This document shows, piece after piece, positions 7,822 to 16,749 of a stretch of 64,000 nucleotides of DNA. This stretch comes from an uncultured Bacteroidia bacterium. Lineage in GTDB: Bacteria > Bacteroidota > Bacteroidia > Bacteroidales > UBA932. The stretch is taken from positions 62,001 through 126,000 of the forward strand of contig CACXPG010000003.1 of NCBI GenBank assembly GCA_902769525.1, written 5' to 3'. Every line of letters begins with the position of its first letter. Position 1 is the first letter of the stretch. The notes beneath the pieces are model-generated. The model was given only the letters and a program-made list of their open reading frames with translations. It was not told the DNA's origin and made no database searches. The position numbers and the translations under genes were made by a program.

Positions 7822-8945
7822 TTTTGTGCTAGCCACTGGCCAAAGAAACGGTCGTAGACTATATAGCCGTCTTCTTCCTGATAAATAATCTCATCGTCCA
7901 GCAAACGCTCCAATGCGCTCTTGACACTGCTGGCTGCAGTCAAATCATATTTTGCTATGAATGCTCCCGAAGTAATCTCCTTGACCTTCTTCTCCTGAGC
8001 TATAGCCTTTAATAGCTTGCCTCGCCCGCTGCTGTACATTTTAAGAAGCATCTGATAGTAATACTCGTTTTCCTTAAGTATTTCAGCTATTGCCTCATAA
8101 ACAAGATTGGAATTGACTTCCCGTCCTGCCTTGCCGTACATTTGGTTAAGCACCTTCTGCACATACCAGGTATAACCCTCGTATGTTTCATAAATCAAGT
8201 GAAACACATCTTCTGGAAGCTCCCTACCCTGCTCTTTGAAGAAAGAAGCCGCAAAATTCCAGTATTCTTTCTCAGCGATAACCCCTATAGACATTGAAGA
8301 AGCGCTCTGGTAAAAAGGGCGCTTTGGCGACAGGAACATTTCGCTGAGCATATGTTTCCTGCTTCCAGAAAATATAAAATGCACATTGTGAATATTCTGG
8401 ATATAAGTCCTCAGAAGAGCCTCCACATTCTTTTCCGGATACTGGGCCACCTGCTGAAACTCGTCAAAAGCGATATAACATTCCTTGCCGGATTCTTTCA
8501 GATACTTGAAAACCTCCTCTATGGTACGGTCTTCCGTTCCCTGTACAATATCCAGCCCCAGCTTAGGCTGCCCTGTAATCTCATCCACAGTCATATTCGG
8601 GCGTATCCATTTGAATGCGGAGACCACTTTTTTGAACAACTTAACAGGATTTGAGTCCAGCTGCCCCAGAACTGAATCTGCAAACATCTTTGCAAAGTCG
8701 GAGAGGCTACTGGTAGGAAACAGGTCTATGTATATTGTCATTGTGCCCTTCTTCTGCTTTTTCAGAAGATGGAACAAATGCAGAATCAGCCCCGTTTTTC
8801 CTATTCTTCTCGGCGATGTAAGGGTGACATTCCTGCCGTTGCGCAATGCTTCCAGGAGGCCTTCAGTCTCCTTTTTCCTGTCACAAAAATACTCCGGAGC
8901 CTCATACCCAGCAATGATAAATGGGTTGTTGATATATCCTGCCAT
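7818..8945 (-). CDS. AAA+ ATPase of the archaeal-type ATPase/STAND-like group
   Basis: A 375-residue P-loop ATPase. Residues 1-35 carry the family's typical opening (NPFIIAGYEAPEYFCDR), the Walker A region is SPRRIGKTGL (about residues 44-53), and the Walker B-like segment is CYIAFDEFQQ (about 157-166), followed by an FSGSRKHM sensor motif. The last 90 residues look like a winged-helix domain (SVKSALERLLDDEIIYQEEDGYIVYD). Relatives are common in Bacteroidota and archaea, and their functions are mostly unknown. The promoter has a TATATTTG element at 8981-8988 with an array of TTACGA half-sites behind it, so the gene appears tightly regulated. Confidence 0.85.
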   Translation of the reverse strand: MAGYINNPFIIAGYEAPEYFCDRKKETEGLLEALRNGRNVTLTSPRRIGKTGLILHLFHLLKKQKKGTMTIYIDLFPTSSLSDFAKMFADSVLGQLDSNPVKLFKKVVSAFKWIRPNMTVDEITGQPKLGLDIVQGTEDRTIEEVFKYLKESGKECYIAFDEFQQVAQYPEKNVEALLRTYIQNIHNVHFIFSGSRKHMLSEMFLSPKRPFYQSASSMSIGVIAEKEYWNFAASFFKEQGRELPEDVFHLIYETYEGYTWYVQKVLNQMYGKAGREVNSNLVYEAIAEILKENEYYYQMLLKMYSSGRGKLLKAIAQEKKVKEITSGAFIAKYDLTAASSVKSALERLLDDEIIYQEEDGYIVYDRFFGQWLAQN

Positions 8946-8980
8946 AACACAAACTATTAAATAACCTACTGATTATCTAT

Positions 8981-9049
8981 CAAATATACATTACGAAAAA
9001 CGCGTTACGAAAAGTTCGTAACGGAATTCTCGTAACGCAAATATCGTAA
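8981..9049 (-). promoter_or_regulatory. ATPase promoter with a phased array of TTACGA half-sites
   Basis: CAAATATA at 8981-8988 is TATATTTG on the minus strand, 36 bases before the ATPase start codon. Behind it are five half-sites: TTACGA at 8991 and 9005, and TCGTAA at 9016, 9030 and 9044. Spacing within each orientation is exactly 14 bases. The inner pair forms a perfect palindrome CGTTACGA-N5-TCGTAACG (9003-9023). The array covers where the -33 element should be, as expected for an operator. Confidence 0.65.
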
Positions 9050-9077
9050 AATTTTTCTCAACCAGCACTCTACACCA

Positions 9078-9587
9078 TCATTTTTTCTCACTGATTTGCT
9101 CCCAAAGCGCCTTACAGCCAACTATCAGATCCTGGTAAGTCTTCTCAAAATCCTCAGTGTACCACGGATCTGCCACATCTCTACTCTGTCCTGCGAAAGA
9201 CATCATCAGCCTTATCTTCCCCATCGGGTCTGAAGGAATGATTCTCTTCAGCAGCCTTACATTCCACTCATCCATACACACGATCAGGTCAAACCTGTCA
9301 TAATCCGCAGCCACCACCTGCCGTGCAGTCTTCCCGGAATCATACGGCACCCCATGCCCCGAAAGGCACCTCTTTGCCGGCGGATATATCGGATTCCCAA
9401 TCTCCTCCCTGGACACCGCTGCGCTCTCTACATACACCGACAAAGATATCCCCCCTCCATTCTCACTCTCAGTCTCAGCCTTCCTGACCATATCCTTCAG
9501 AATAAACTCAGCCATCGGGCTCCTGCATATATTCCCGTGGCACACGAACAGCACATTGAATCTATTATCTTTTCCTTGACTATTCAT
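9078..9587 (-). CDS. Low-molecular-weight protein-tyrosine phosphatase
   Basis: Cytoplasmic phosphatase that removes phosphate from tyrosine via a cysteinyl-phosphate intermediate. The catalytic P-loop CHGNICRSPMAEF lies near the N-terminus, and the general acid is in DPWYTEDFEKTY near the C-terminus. The length (169 residues from the chosen start) fits the family. An upstream ATG at 9608 is also in frame, but ATG 9587 gives the usual short lead before VLFVCHGN. In Bacteroidota such enzymes often act with exopolysaccharide kinases, but no such genes are adjacent. A middle insertion (ETESENGGGISLSVYVES) is slightly longer than usual. Confidence 0.9.
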   Translation of the reverse strand: MNSQGKDNRFNVLFVCHGNICRSPMAEFILKDMVRKAETESENGGGISLSVYVESAAVSREEIGNPIYPPAKRCLSGHGVPYDSGKTARQVVAADYDRFDLIVCMDEWNVRLLKRIIPSDPMGKIRLMMSFAGQSRDVADPWYTEDFEKTYQDLIVGCKALWEQISEKK

Positions 9588-9781
9588 CTTTACACATCTT
9601 TCACACATCTATTATAACCATTTTCCGTCAAACCGCCCATCTTTCTATTTCCTCAGCGATGAAACTCCTATGATTTGAGCTGATTTTGAGTTCGTAAAAA
9701 CCAAACTAATTGCCGAATTTTGTGTAAATGCAATAAAAAGCAAGCCCCCTGAAAATATTATTAACTAAAACTCAGCGATTT

Positions 9782-9997
9782 ATGGCACTATTTATTATAA
9801 CAACCAAACGCAGGAAAATCTGCAACGGAGTTGTCATTGAACCCGGAATGACAGTTCAGGTAGCCTCCATCTACAACAACCCCGTTATAGCAAACCGAGG
9901 CCAAGAAGTAGAAGACGCCTTTATGCGAATGTTCGGCATCTCCCTCCGCAAAGCCAATGCCCTGAATATGTCTGACTTGGAAGTAAAAAAGAAATAG
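9782..9997 (+). CDS. Small conserved protein, possibly DUF6140-like
   Basis: A 71-residue basic protein beginning MALFIITTKRRK, with an N-terminal beta-rich half (GVVIEPGMTVQVASIYNNPVI) and a helical C-terminal half (VEDAFMRMFGISLRKA). The pattern resembles the short DUF6140 proteins I know from Bacteroides, but this is from memory of the family's look. There is no signal peptide. About 170 bases upstream hold no other gene. It precedes a membrane-protein gene by 21 nt and may be cotranscribed with it. Confidence 0.6.
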   Translation: MALFIITTKRRKICNGVVIEPGMTVQVASIYNNPVIANRGQEVEDAFMRMFGISLRKANALNMSDLEVKKK

Positions 9998-10018
9998 ACA
10001 AATGGTGACTTTATTATA

Positions 10019-10297
10019 ATGAATACGATTCTCACTTTCACAGAATTTTGGTGTACAACACTGAAACCTATTTGTGCCTGGGCTCTTGTAGTTTGGGCTG
10101 CCATTAAAATCTTTGACATTATTTTGGAAATGATTATTGAACGAGTAGATCCTTCAGATATTTCCTGGTGGATATGCAGACCTATAAGTTTTAGGAGTTT
10201 TGAAGGAATTCGATTCCCTATGCCAGTAGGTGCTATCGTTTGGATAGGTCTTATTGTCGGAGCGGTATGGAGCGTCAGGTTTCTTTTCATGTCGTAA
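10019..10297 (+). CDS. Small two-helix membrane protein
   Basis: A 92-residue protein with hydrophobic segments at about residues 12-36 and 65-88 and a Trp-rich middle (DISWWICRPISFRSF). Probably an inner-membrane protein. No family recognised. It follows the DUF6140-like gene by 21 nt and precedes the AT-rich cassette by about 65 nt; its codon use already leans to A/T. Confidence 0.6.
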   Translation: MNTILTFTEFWCTTLKPICAWALVVWAAIKIFDIILEMIIERVDPSDISWWICRPISFRSFEGIRFPMPVGAIVWIGLIVGAVWSVRFLFMS

Positions 10298-10361
10298 TTT
10301 TAATGCATTAAATGCTGTAAGTTAATAGCTCAACAATACCCTGTTAAAACAAATCACAATT

Positions 10362-12248
10362 ATGTCTAATAGCATCAAGTACAATAGTTTAGATATAGAT
10401 TCCTTAAGAAAGCAAATAGGGCAATTCTTTGAGGAAGAAAAGTGTTCGGAAGGTATCAACTTCATAGAAGAATTGTTGTCTGACAACCAGACTGAAATGA
10501 GTCTAGATCATAAATTGTTATGCTACATAGGATTGATTGGTTTAAAAATGCATATTTATGAGTCAGATGGAGAAAAAGGAGATTTCGATTCATTGGCAGC
10601 TCACTATTGCGATTACCTTGATAGTTTGCTTGAAACGATAGATCTTTACAATTATATGAACGATAATACTGATGAAGACTTATCAGATTTCGCAGATGAT
10701 ATAGACATACATAAAACTATATTAAAAAAGCGTGCAATTAATTTAATTGAGGCATTTAATAATTATAAAAAGTGGCCAATTAGGCCAATTAGTTTAATTG
10801 AGGCATTTAAACTTGACGAAGAAGGAGTTCTTAAAATTTTAAAAATATGTAGAAAAGTATCAAGAGCACTTATTAATCTAAAAGAATATGAAGATGCTAT
10901 GAGTTTCTTAGATTATGGTAGAGGTATTATCGTTGAATTTGAAAATGAGAAAGAAAGTATATCTGATTATCTAAGTGATTTCTTGGACGAATCCTTTGCC
11001 CGTATAACAAAGATGCAAGGTGAGATATTTTTGTATTGGAAAGACTATGGTGAGGCTTTGGCTTCTATTGCCAATTCAATTCGATGGGAAAAGAACAAGG
11101 AAGCACTTAAAGAATGCAGGGAATTATATGATACTTGTTTGAATGAAAATAGTTACGTAATTCTAAACAAACCTTATCAAGATAGAAAAGCAATCCTCAT
11201 TACTGACGAATATGAGGTTTGTGATTCAAAATCAATCACAGTTCTCAATCCAAGATTCTTGCCTGAAAATATGACATTTCCAGTAGGACATCCTATCGTC
11301 AATCATATGTACATAGGACATCCTTTGGAGCCTAGTATTTACTATCCCCTTGATTCTTATCAATTGGAATTAGTTAGAGATCGTCTATTTGAGTTTTGCC
11401 ACTTAGTTCAATCGTTAGGCGCTACAGATATTAACATTGAGTTCTTAGACACAAACAGTTCTGATAATTCTAACAAGAGAGCTAGTAATGTAATAGGAAA
11501 TGTCGACACTATAATAGCAGATGTTAATGCATCTTACTCTGAACATAAAAGCGATCATCTTATTAATTCCTTAAAGCAGTCAATACGTTTGTCACAGCAT
11601 TTTACACCAACTGTAGAGCCATCTATTCCAGATGATTTAAAGTGGTATTATCATGAACCGTCATGGAAAAGACTATGTGAACAAAGACTTAAAGGGAATC
11701 TTCTGTCTCATGAAGAGTATCTCGAAACCAGCAAATCTCAAATGCTGGACAATCAAGAACTCACAAAACTAGAAGCTGGGGTTAAGGCTTTTTTTGGAAA
11801 AGCTGGTATTGCCTTTGATGAAAACTCAGAAAAAAAATTCCAAGAGCAAAAAAATGCTATAGTTTCTATAAAAGTCAAGTTTGCTCCAATTGGAACAATA
11901 AAGCAGATGATTAATAGTTCACCTACAAAACAAGCAAATACTGAAGACGAACTTGAATACATTGAAGTTTTCAAAGAGTGTTCTTCTGAAGGAATAATTT
12001 CTGAGAAAGATCGTAAAATGCTAGACAGATTCCGCATAAAATGTGGAATTTCAGTTGAAAGAGCAACCGAATTGGAAGCAGACTGCTGTATTTCAAGCCT
12101 CTGCGACAAAGAAAAAGAGTATCTAGAAATCTTCAAAGAAATCGCGGCAGATGGTGAGATTACCCCTAGAAAAAGGAAGATTCTTATGAGGGAAGCCGAA
12201 AGTCTGGACATAACGGAAGAAAGAGCAAAAGAGCTGGAAAACTTATAA
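10362..12248 (+). CDS. Large cytosolic protein with tandem C-terminal helical repeats; first gene of the LHH-nuclease cassette
   Basis: A 628-residue soluble protein with no signal peptide or membrane helix. Residues about 1-240 are helical and acidic, reminiscent of TPR arrays (YEDAMSFLDYGRGI, WKDYGEALASIANSIRWEKN). The middle has a conserved-looking block FPVGHPIVNHMYIGHPLEP and later LKWYYHEPSWKRLCEQR. Two tandem helical repeats of about 45 residues end the protein, each of the form E[Y/K]xExFKExxxxGxIxxxxRKxL...GIxxERAxELE. Similar repeats occur in uncharacterised Bacteroidota proteins. The gene is clearly AT-richer than the host genes before it. Four same-strand genes follow with gaps of 15, 39, 2 and 1 nt. 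Function unknown; a scaffold or regulator for the downstream membrane proteins and nuclease is a guess. Confidence 0.7.
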   Translation: MSNSIKYNSLDIDSLRKQIGQFFEEEKCSEGINFIEELLSDNQTEMSLDHKLLCYIGLIGLKMHIYESDGEKGDFDSLAAHYCDYLDSLLETIDLYNYMNDNTDEDLSDFADDIDIHKTILKKRAINLIEAFNNYKKWPIRPISLIEAFKLDEEGVLKILKICRKVSRALINLKEYEDAMSFLDYGRGIIVEFENEKESISDYLSDFLDESFARITKMQGEIFLYWKDYGEALASIANSIRWEKNKEALKECRELYDTCLNENSYVILNKPYQDRKAILITDEYEVCDSKSITVLNPRFLPENMTFPVGHPIVNHMYIGHPLEPSIYYPLDSYQLELVRDRLFEFCHLVQSLGATDINIEFLDTNSSDNSNKRASNVIGNVDTIIADVNASYSEHKSDHLINSLKQSIRLSQHFTPTVEPSIPDDLKWYYHEPSWKRLCEQRLKGNLLSHEEYLETSKSQMLDNQELTKLEAGVKAFFGKAGIAFDENSEKKFQEQKNAIVSIKVKFAPIGTIKQMINSSPTKQANTEDELEYIEVFKECSSEGIISEKDRKMLDRFRIKCGISVERATELEADCCISSLCDKEKEYLEIFKEIAADGEITPRKRKILMREAESLDITEERAKELENL

Positions 12249-12263
12249 CAACTTAATAATCCT

Positions 12264-12704
12264 ATGAAAAGTATTTACAAGTATTTATTAGCAATCTCCA
12301 TTATGGTTATTTGCCTAACAGGATGTACTTCAAAAGAAAGAAAAGACAAAGCTATAGAAATCGCTAAAAATGGTAGTGTATTAACAAAACTCAGTGCTCT
12401 CTATCACGTTGGAGATGATCCGGAATCTTTAGCAAGAATGCTTAATGTAAAAGAGATTAATGAGTCTAATCTAAACAGTATAGCCAATAGTCATCCGAAA
12501 CAAATCAACACTTTGTTTAACTATTTCGCTTATAATTACCGTTATAGTGACCAAGCTTCATATATAAGAATGAGATCAGAATTTGATCCTGAGTGGGGCT
12601 TTTTCAAATCAATCCGTTATTGGAGATATTTAAGCCCAATCTCTTTTTGGATTTTTCTTAATGTTATTGGTTGGATTATTCTAATACTAAGATTTAAAGA
12701 CTAA
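12264..12704 (+). CDS. Lipoprotein with a C-terminal membrane helix
   Basis: A 146-residue protein with a lipoprotein signal: MKSIYKYLLAISIMVICLTGC, the acylated cysteine at about residue 21. A short soluble domain (SKERKDKAIEIAKNGSVLTKL) follows, and the last 22 residues (ISFWIFLNVIGWIILILRF) form a transmembrane helix. Two anchors at opposite ends could bridge outer and inner membranes, or hold both ends in one membrane. The region is AT-rich. It sits second in the cassette, 15 nt after the large cytosolic protein. Confidence 0.7.
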   Translation: MKSIYKYLLAISIMVICLTGCTSKERKDKAIEIAKNGSVLTKLSALYHVGDDPESLARMLNVKEINESNLNSIANSHPKQINTLFNYFAYNYRYSDQASYIRMRSEFDPEWGFFKSIRYWRYLSPISFWIFLNVIGWIILILRFKD

Positions 12705-12743
12705 TTAAACTGAAGGAGAATCTATTCTATTATTGGCTTATCT

Positions 12744-14231
12744 ATGTCTACAATTGCAATTATTACTATTAGCGGACTATTTCTATTCTTTGTTTTCTGG
12801 TTAATAGACGGCTTTGATTTTGAGGAAACTACAGAAAAATGGTATGCCGACATATTTGGAGGTATAGGCTTGCTGGGGGTGCTTTATTATCTAATCAAAT
12901 ACCTTATCAAGGGGATTATTTGGTTAGCAAAAGCAATTTGGGCAATAATCTCTTCAAAAGTATTTTTGATTGTCGTAGGTTCCATTGTTTTCATTGCAGC
13001 CTTAACGTTCTTAATTATTTATCTTAGAAAAAGATATCTATACAAGATATTCAGGTCTGCTGAAAACAGAATAAGAGAGGTTGCACATATTCCTATCTCT
13101 CTAGGAGCTGTAAATTCAAAAAATGTAAAGTATGCAAATCAAGCAACTTCGGAATTATCGCTTTTGATGGATAGATTGGATCATGCAACGGACAAAAAGG
13201 ATAAGAGCATGCTCAAAAATAAAATATTCAACAAAAGGTTGCTCTTATTTTACAATGTTTCACTTCCATTTGAAGCCCATAACGATAAGGTCTATTCAAC
13301 GTTTGCTAAAAAAGCTTTTTCTGCAGAAAATAATGGTGATTATTATGCTCTTAGAAAAGACGAGAATGAAACTAAGATCCTGGCAAATGATGAATTAATG
13401 TATTCAAAAGAATTACAGACATTTAAAGAGCAACTTGACACAAACAAGATAGAAGAAATCATTAAAGGATTCAATGATGTGAAAGACTATGATCCCTCCT
13501 ACCTGTTCGGTCTTATTACATCCGCTAGCGGCATGAAAAGAAAAACAAAAATTATGAAGGAACTATATGATGCCTCTATCTTTGAATTCAATGAATTAGA
13601 AGACATAAGGGAAAAGGTGAACTATATTCTTTCCTATACTAGAGTTTGTGCATATAGAAACATCTATCTTGGTGTTGAATTATTAAACTTTATAAGAGAT
13701 AATGCTGGAGGCAAGAACCTTGTTTCACAAGATGATCTTATTACGTTAGATCTCAATTTTAACAACGTAGAGTATTCTAAGGGTGATTTATCTGTTAACT
13801 TATCTGACATAGTTTTTTCTAATGCGGCATCTTATATAGATGAAGTTTTCTCTAGCGAATCAAATATTAAATATGTCGTCGATAATCCTAAGGCAGCCTT
13901 AGCAGAAGTTGCTCTTAACATTATTGGCGACTACTTGCAAAAAAGAGCAGAAGTTATTGAGAAAAATAGAGAAATACAGAAATCAATCCTAGAAAATTTT
14001 GAGAAACTAATCGATGCTTATAATGTAGGACAAGCTGTTATGTACAGGGGACTTGAGATTATCAAGGCACTCGTCAAGGCAAATAAAGGATTCTTAACCA
14101 TTTATGCCCCTCTAAGAGATAAGGTCTTCAAAACCAGTGAATTCTCAACGATTTGTTTAAAAGACATACAACTTTTGGCTCAAGCTGTAAAAGAATACAA
14201 CAATATATCAAAAGCAAACCTTAAGAACTAA
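12744..14231 (+). CDS. Membrane protein with a large cytosolic helical domain
   Basis: A 495-residue protein with hydrophobic helices at about residues 3-22, 36-60 and 70-92, followed by a long charged and mostly helical region that reaches the C-terminus (coiled-coil-like around EVIEKNREIQKSILENFEKL). No catalytic motif is recognised. The layout, a few N-terminal helices plus a large intracellular helical domain, is shared by several membrane partners of defence and secretion systems, but no homology is claimed. The next gene begins 2 nt after its stop, indicating translational coupling. Confidence 0.7.
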   Translation: MSTIAIITISGLFLFFVFWLIDGFDFEETTEKWYADIFGGIGLLGVLYYLIKYLIKGIIWLAKAIWAIISSKVFLIVVGSIVFIAALTFLIIYLRKRYLYKIFRSAENRIREVAHIPISLGAVNSKNVKYANQATSELSLLMDRLDHATDKKDKSMLKNKIFNKRLLLFYNVSLPFEAHNDKVYSTFAKKAFSAENNGDYYALRKDENETKILANDELMYSKELQTFKEQLDTNKIEEIIKGFNDVKDYDPSYLFGLITSASGMKRKTKIMKELYDASIFEFNELEDIREKVNYILSYTRVCAYRNIYLGVELLNFIRDNAGGKNLVSQDDLITLDLNFNNVEYSKGDLSVNLSDIVFSNAASYIDEVFSSESNIKYVVDNPKAALAEVALNIIGDYLQKRAEVIEKNREIQKSILENFEKLIDAYNVGQAVMYRGLEIIKALVKANKGFLTIYAPLRDKVFKTSEFSTICLKDIQLLAQAVKEYNNISKANLKN

Positions 14232-14233
14232 TT

Positions 14234-14680
14234 ATGAGTAAAGAATTAGAAATAATAGATCCTAATTTACCAAGTAACGACTCTGAGAACATTGTACAAG
14301 GAAATGACAATGACAGAACCATTCAGTTATTTAATGAAACCGCTGGCTCCGCTCAAGCATTATTATCTTTATATGCTCAATGTAAAGAAGTTGAAGCTAA
14401 AACAGAACAGCTGAAAATTTGGAGCAATGTTAAAATCGCAGAGATAACAGCTAAGTATAAAAGTTGCCAAGATTTTCTAGAAAAAACATTTGGAGAAAGA
14501 GATAAGGCTCTTAGCAAACATTATGAATTACTTGACAATGCGATTGCATCTGGAGACAGGGAATTAATTATTCATTCTCTTCATGGAATTAGCAATATAG
14601 TAACATCTTCACCATTAGATGATTTCGAAGAATTTGTCAAATTATACGAAGATACGTCCAGACCGCTATTAGATTTCTGA
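14234..14680 (+). CDS. Small coiled-coil protein coupled to the membrane protein
   Basis: A 148-residue cytosolic protein, acidic at the N-terminus (DPNLPSNDSENIVQGNDND), then a helical coiled-coil core (QALLSLYAQCKEVEAKTEQL and following). It starts 2 nt after the previous stop and ends 1 nt before the nuclease gene. Being between a membrane protein and a predicted nuclease, it could be the nuclease's partner or inhibitor, but there is no direct evidence. No family recognised. Confidence 0.65.
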   Translation: MSKELEIIDPNLPSNDSENIVQGNDNDRTIQLFNETAGSAQALLSLYAQCKEVEAKTEQLKIWSNVKIAEITAKYKSCQDFLEKTFGERDKALSKHYELLDNAIASGDRELIIHSLHGISNIVTSSPLDDFEEFVKLYEDTSRPLLDF

Positions 14681-14681
14681 T

Positions 14682-15200
14682 ATGACAAAAGAAGATTGCA
14701 TTTATATCAAAGTTCGGACTGGGTGGTCGGATGCGGTGGTGGGGTGCTTGAGGAGCAAGGAAGAGGCGGAGATTTATATCAAGGCGGGGCTTAAAGAAGC
14801 TGTGGTTGGAGGAAAGGTGGCGCTGATAAGAACGGATATAGACTGGGCAGACTACAGCATCCGGAGGAATACCTGGCTAAGGGATTCTTCGCAGCAGGCG
14901 CTCAAGGACTATGATTCCTGGGCTCAGTACAACAATGCAGACCTGATTGGAGAAGGATTTCCGCCAAGAGACAGGAATGGAGATCCGTATGAGCTGCATC
15001 ATATAGGGCAGATGCAGGACTCTCCGTTTGCTGAACTTACTTGGGCGGAGCATATGGGAGGCGGGAACAACACCATACTCCATCAGGCGGGAAAAGAGTC
15101 TGAGATAGACAGAGCGGAGTTTACAAAGGAGAAAGCAGAATACTGGATGGCTAGGTTCAAGGCCTTTACAAAGGCTGAATTGGAGAGAATATATTTATGA
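14682..15200 (+). CDS. Stand-alone LHH-type HNH/Endo VII nuclease
   Basis: A 172-residue protein whose C-terminal half matches the LHH subgroup of HNH/Endo VII nucleases: DPYELHHIGQ, then SPFAELTWAEHMGGGNN and ILHQAGK. The paired histidines and the later His would hold the metal and activate water for DNA or RNA cleavage. This domain is best known as the C-terminal warhead of polymorphic toxins. Here there is no delivery domain or signal peptide, only about 95 preceding residues with VGGKVALIRTDIDW. Base composition changes abruptly to GC-rich inside this gene, so it came from another source than the AT-rich genes before it. It ends the cassette in a 12-bp perfect inverted repeat that overlaps the stop codon. 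Confidence 0.75.
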   Translation: MTKEDCIYIKVRTGWSDAVVGCLRSKEEAEIYIKAGLKEAVVGGKVALIRTDIDWADYSIRRNTWLRDSSQQALKDYDSWAQYNNADLIGEGFPPRDRNGDPYELHHIGQMQDSPFAELTWAEHMGGGNNTILHQAGKESEIDRAEFTKEKAEYWMARFKAFTKAELERIYL

Positions 15201-15228
15201 AAATCGGACATGCATTTCCGATTTTCAT
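15197..15228. terminator. 12-bp perfect inverted repeat between convergent genes
   Basis: ATGAAAATCGGA (15197-15208) and TCCGATTTTCAT (15217-15228) pair perfectly around an 8-nt loop. The left arm contains the stop codon of the nuclease gene. A second weak hairpin and a T7 run follow at about 15229-15261. Together they probably end transcription from both sides. Confidence 0.6.
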
Positions 15229-15258
15229 AGGAAAATCAGGAATCTGTTCCCTATTTTT

Positions 15259-16722
15259 TTAGAAGCTGACGCCAACGCCTAGTGTGAGGCCAATGGTTTT
15301 GAAGCTGATGGTACTTAGGCCTGCTGAGAGGCTTATGCCAAGTTTCTCCGGATCACGACGTTTATCTACAATTGGAGAATAAATAATGCCGGCCTCAAGG
15401 GCTATGCCTTTGGAAGAGCGGTCAGTTACTTCTGCCCATTGATTCGATGTGGTTTGCCAGTAAACATTTCTGTAGCCATAGCCAACACCAGCGTAAAATG
15501 CTGTGGAAAGGTTGAATATAGAGCTGAAATTATCGGCAAAAATCAAAGGAGTAAGCAAGACGCCGGCTGCAATAAACTGATGAGAGACCTTGTTTGAGCC
15601 AGTAAGGGAAGATGCGGGCTCAGAAGACAGAATCTTGCTAGAGGAAGACACTGAGGTGAAATTGCCGCGGAAAGAGGCATATATGCCTGCGCCTGAATCC
15701 CTGAATTTCAAGCCTATCAAAGCCCCTGTATTCCATTCAGGAGCAAAACAGATTTGAGGAAGAATGTAAACTCTTGAACGAATTAATCTGTTAAAATCTA
15801 CGCTAAAACAGTTATAAAGCCTGCTGCTTGGCCTATAAAAAGTGTCATTCGCTATTGTGAGACAACGAAGTTCTCCGGCAAGGTTCTCGCAAACAAACTT
15901 ATACAGAGATTCTTCATCCATCTCGTATTCAAATAATGGAGCGGTATAGGTGTTTGGAACCGAGAGTAATTGTTTTCTTTCAGTTGCATTTCTTTTTTCT
16001 TCAGCGACGGATGTGGAAGAAGTGGATTTGGATGTTGTGACTGCTTGAGATGGAAGTGAAGGTGAAGTAGTGGCGACTGCAGGACTGACGGTTGACGAAA
16101 TGCCAAGGATGGATTCTATTTGGCTGGCCTGGCGGGCGATGTGACCCATCTGGGATTTGATGGTAGAGGATGAGGCATTGAGGGTTGGTGATGATTTGGC
16201 GGCTGATTTCCTTAGAAAATTAATCTGCTGCTGGATGGAGGCGACCTCCCGGGAGTTGTTGCCAGGAAGGCTGCTCAGGTAAGCAACGGCCCACCGGTAA
16301 AGCGTGGCGGCGTCTTCTGCGTCAGAAAGAGAGCCGGTTAGGGTAAATCTCTTGTGGGACTGGCTGGCGGAAGACTTTAACTCGGCGATTTTCTGCCTCC
16401 TGGCCTGGAAGAGTTTAGGAAGGTCAGAGGCGGAGATATAACGAAGGTACTTGCCGTTGTAGGCAATCTGATGAGTGGCCTTGCGGATATCCTGGGAGTA
16501 GGTTTTCATCAGAGGAAGGAACTTTGACTGAGGACAGGTGAACCCAACGGCATAGGCAAGCTTGGAAGTTATGCCGTCAAGAGCCTCTTTCTGGGATGAG
16601 CCTTCCGCCCAGATCATCTTGGAGTTGCTCTTGATCTGCTCAGGGTTCTGGGCAAAGAGGAAAGACGAGGCCAAAAGCATCGCAATCATAACAACAATCC
16701 GCCTGGTTATATAACTGCCCAT
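15259..16722 (-). CDS. Exported protein with a barrel-like C-terminal domain
   Basis: A 487-residue envelope protein. A TTG at 16746 would lengthen the frame, but ATG 16722 directly opens a signal peptide (RRIVVMIAMLLASSFLFAQ) and is the better start. The N-terminal half (KMIWAEGSSQKEALDGITSKLAYAVGF) resembles the LPP20/DUF4384-type modules that often precede C-terminal domains. The last 200 residues have alternating beta-strand character and end in a terminal phenylalanine (LTLGVGVSF), the signature of outer-membrane barrels. Pairs of strands and Gly/Tyr-rich turns support a small porin-like barrel. It lies downstream of a WG-type secreted protein gene and beside a divergent kinase gene. Confidence 0.7.
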   Translation of the reverse strand: MGSYITRRIVVMIAMLLASSFLFAQNPEQIKSNSKMIWAEGSSQKEALDGITSKLAYAVGFTCPQSKFLPLMKTYSQDIRKATHQIAYNGKYLRYISASDLPKLFQARRQKIAELKSSASQSHKRFTLTGSLSDAEDAATLYRWAVAYLSSLPGNNSREVASIQQQINFLRKSAAKSSPTLNASSSTIKSQMGHIARQASQIESILGISSTVSPAVATTSPSLPSQAVTTSKSTSSTSVAEEKRNATERKQLLSVPNTYTAPLFEYEMDEESLYKFVCENLAGELRCLTIANDTFYRPSSRLYNCFSVDFNRLIRSRVYILPQICFAPEWNTGALIGLKFRDSGAGIYASFRGNFTSVSSSSKILSSEPASSLTGSNKVSHQFIAAGVLLTPLIFADNFSSIFNLSTAFYAGVGYGYRNVYWQTTSNQWAEVTDRSSKGIALEAGIIYSPIVDKRRDPEKLGISLSAGLSTISFKTIGLTLGVGVSF

Positions 16723-16749
16723 TGTATCCTGATATAATGAATTCAAATG

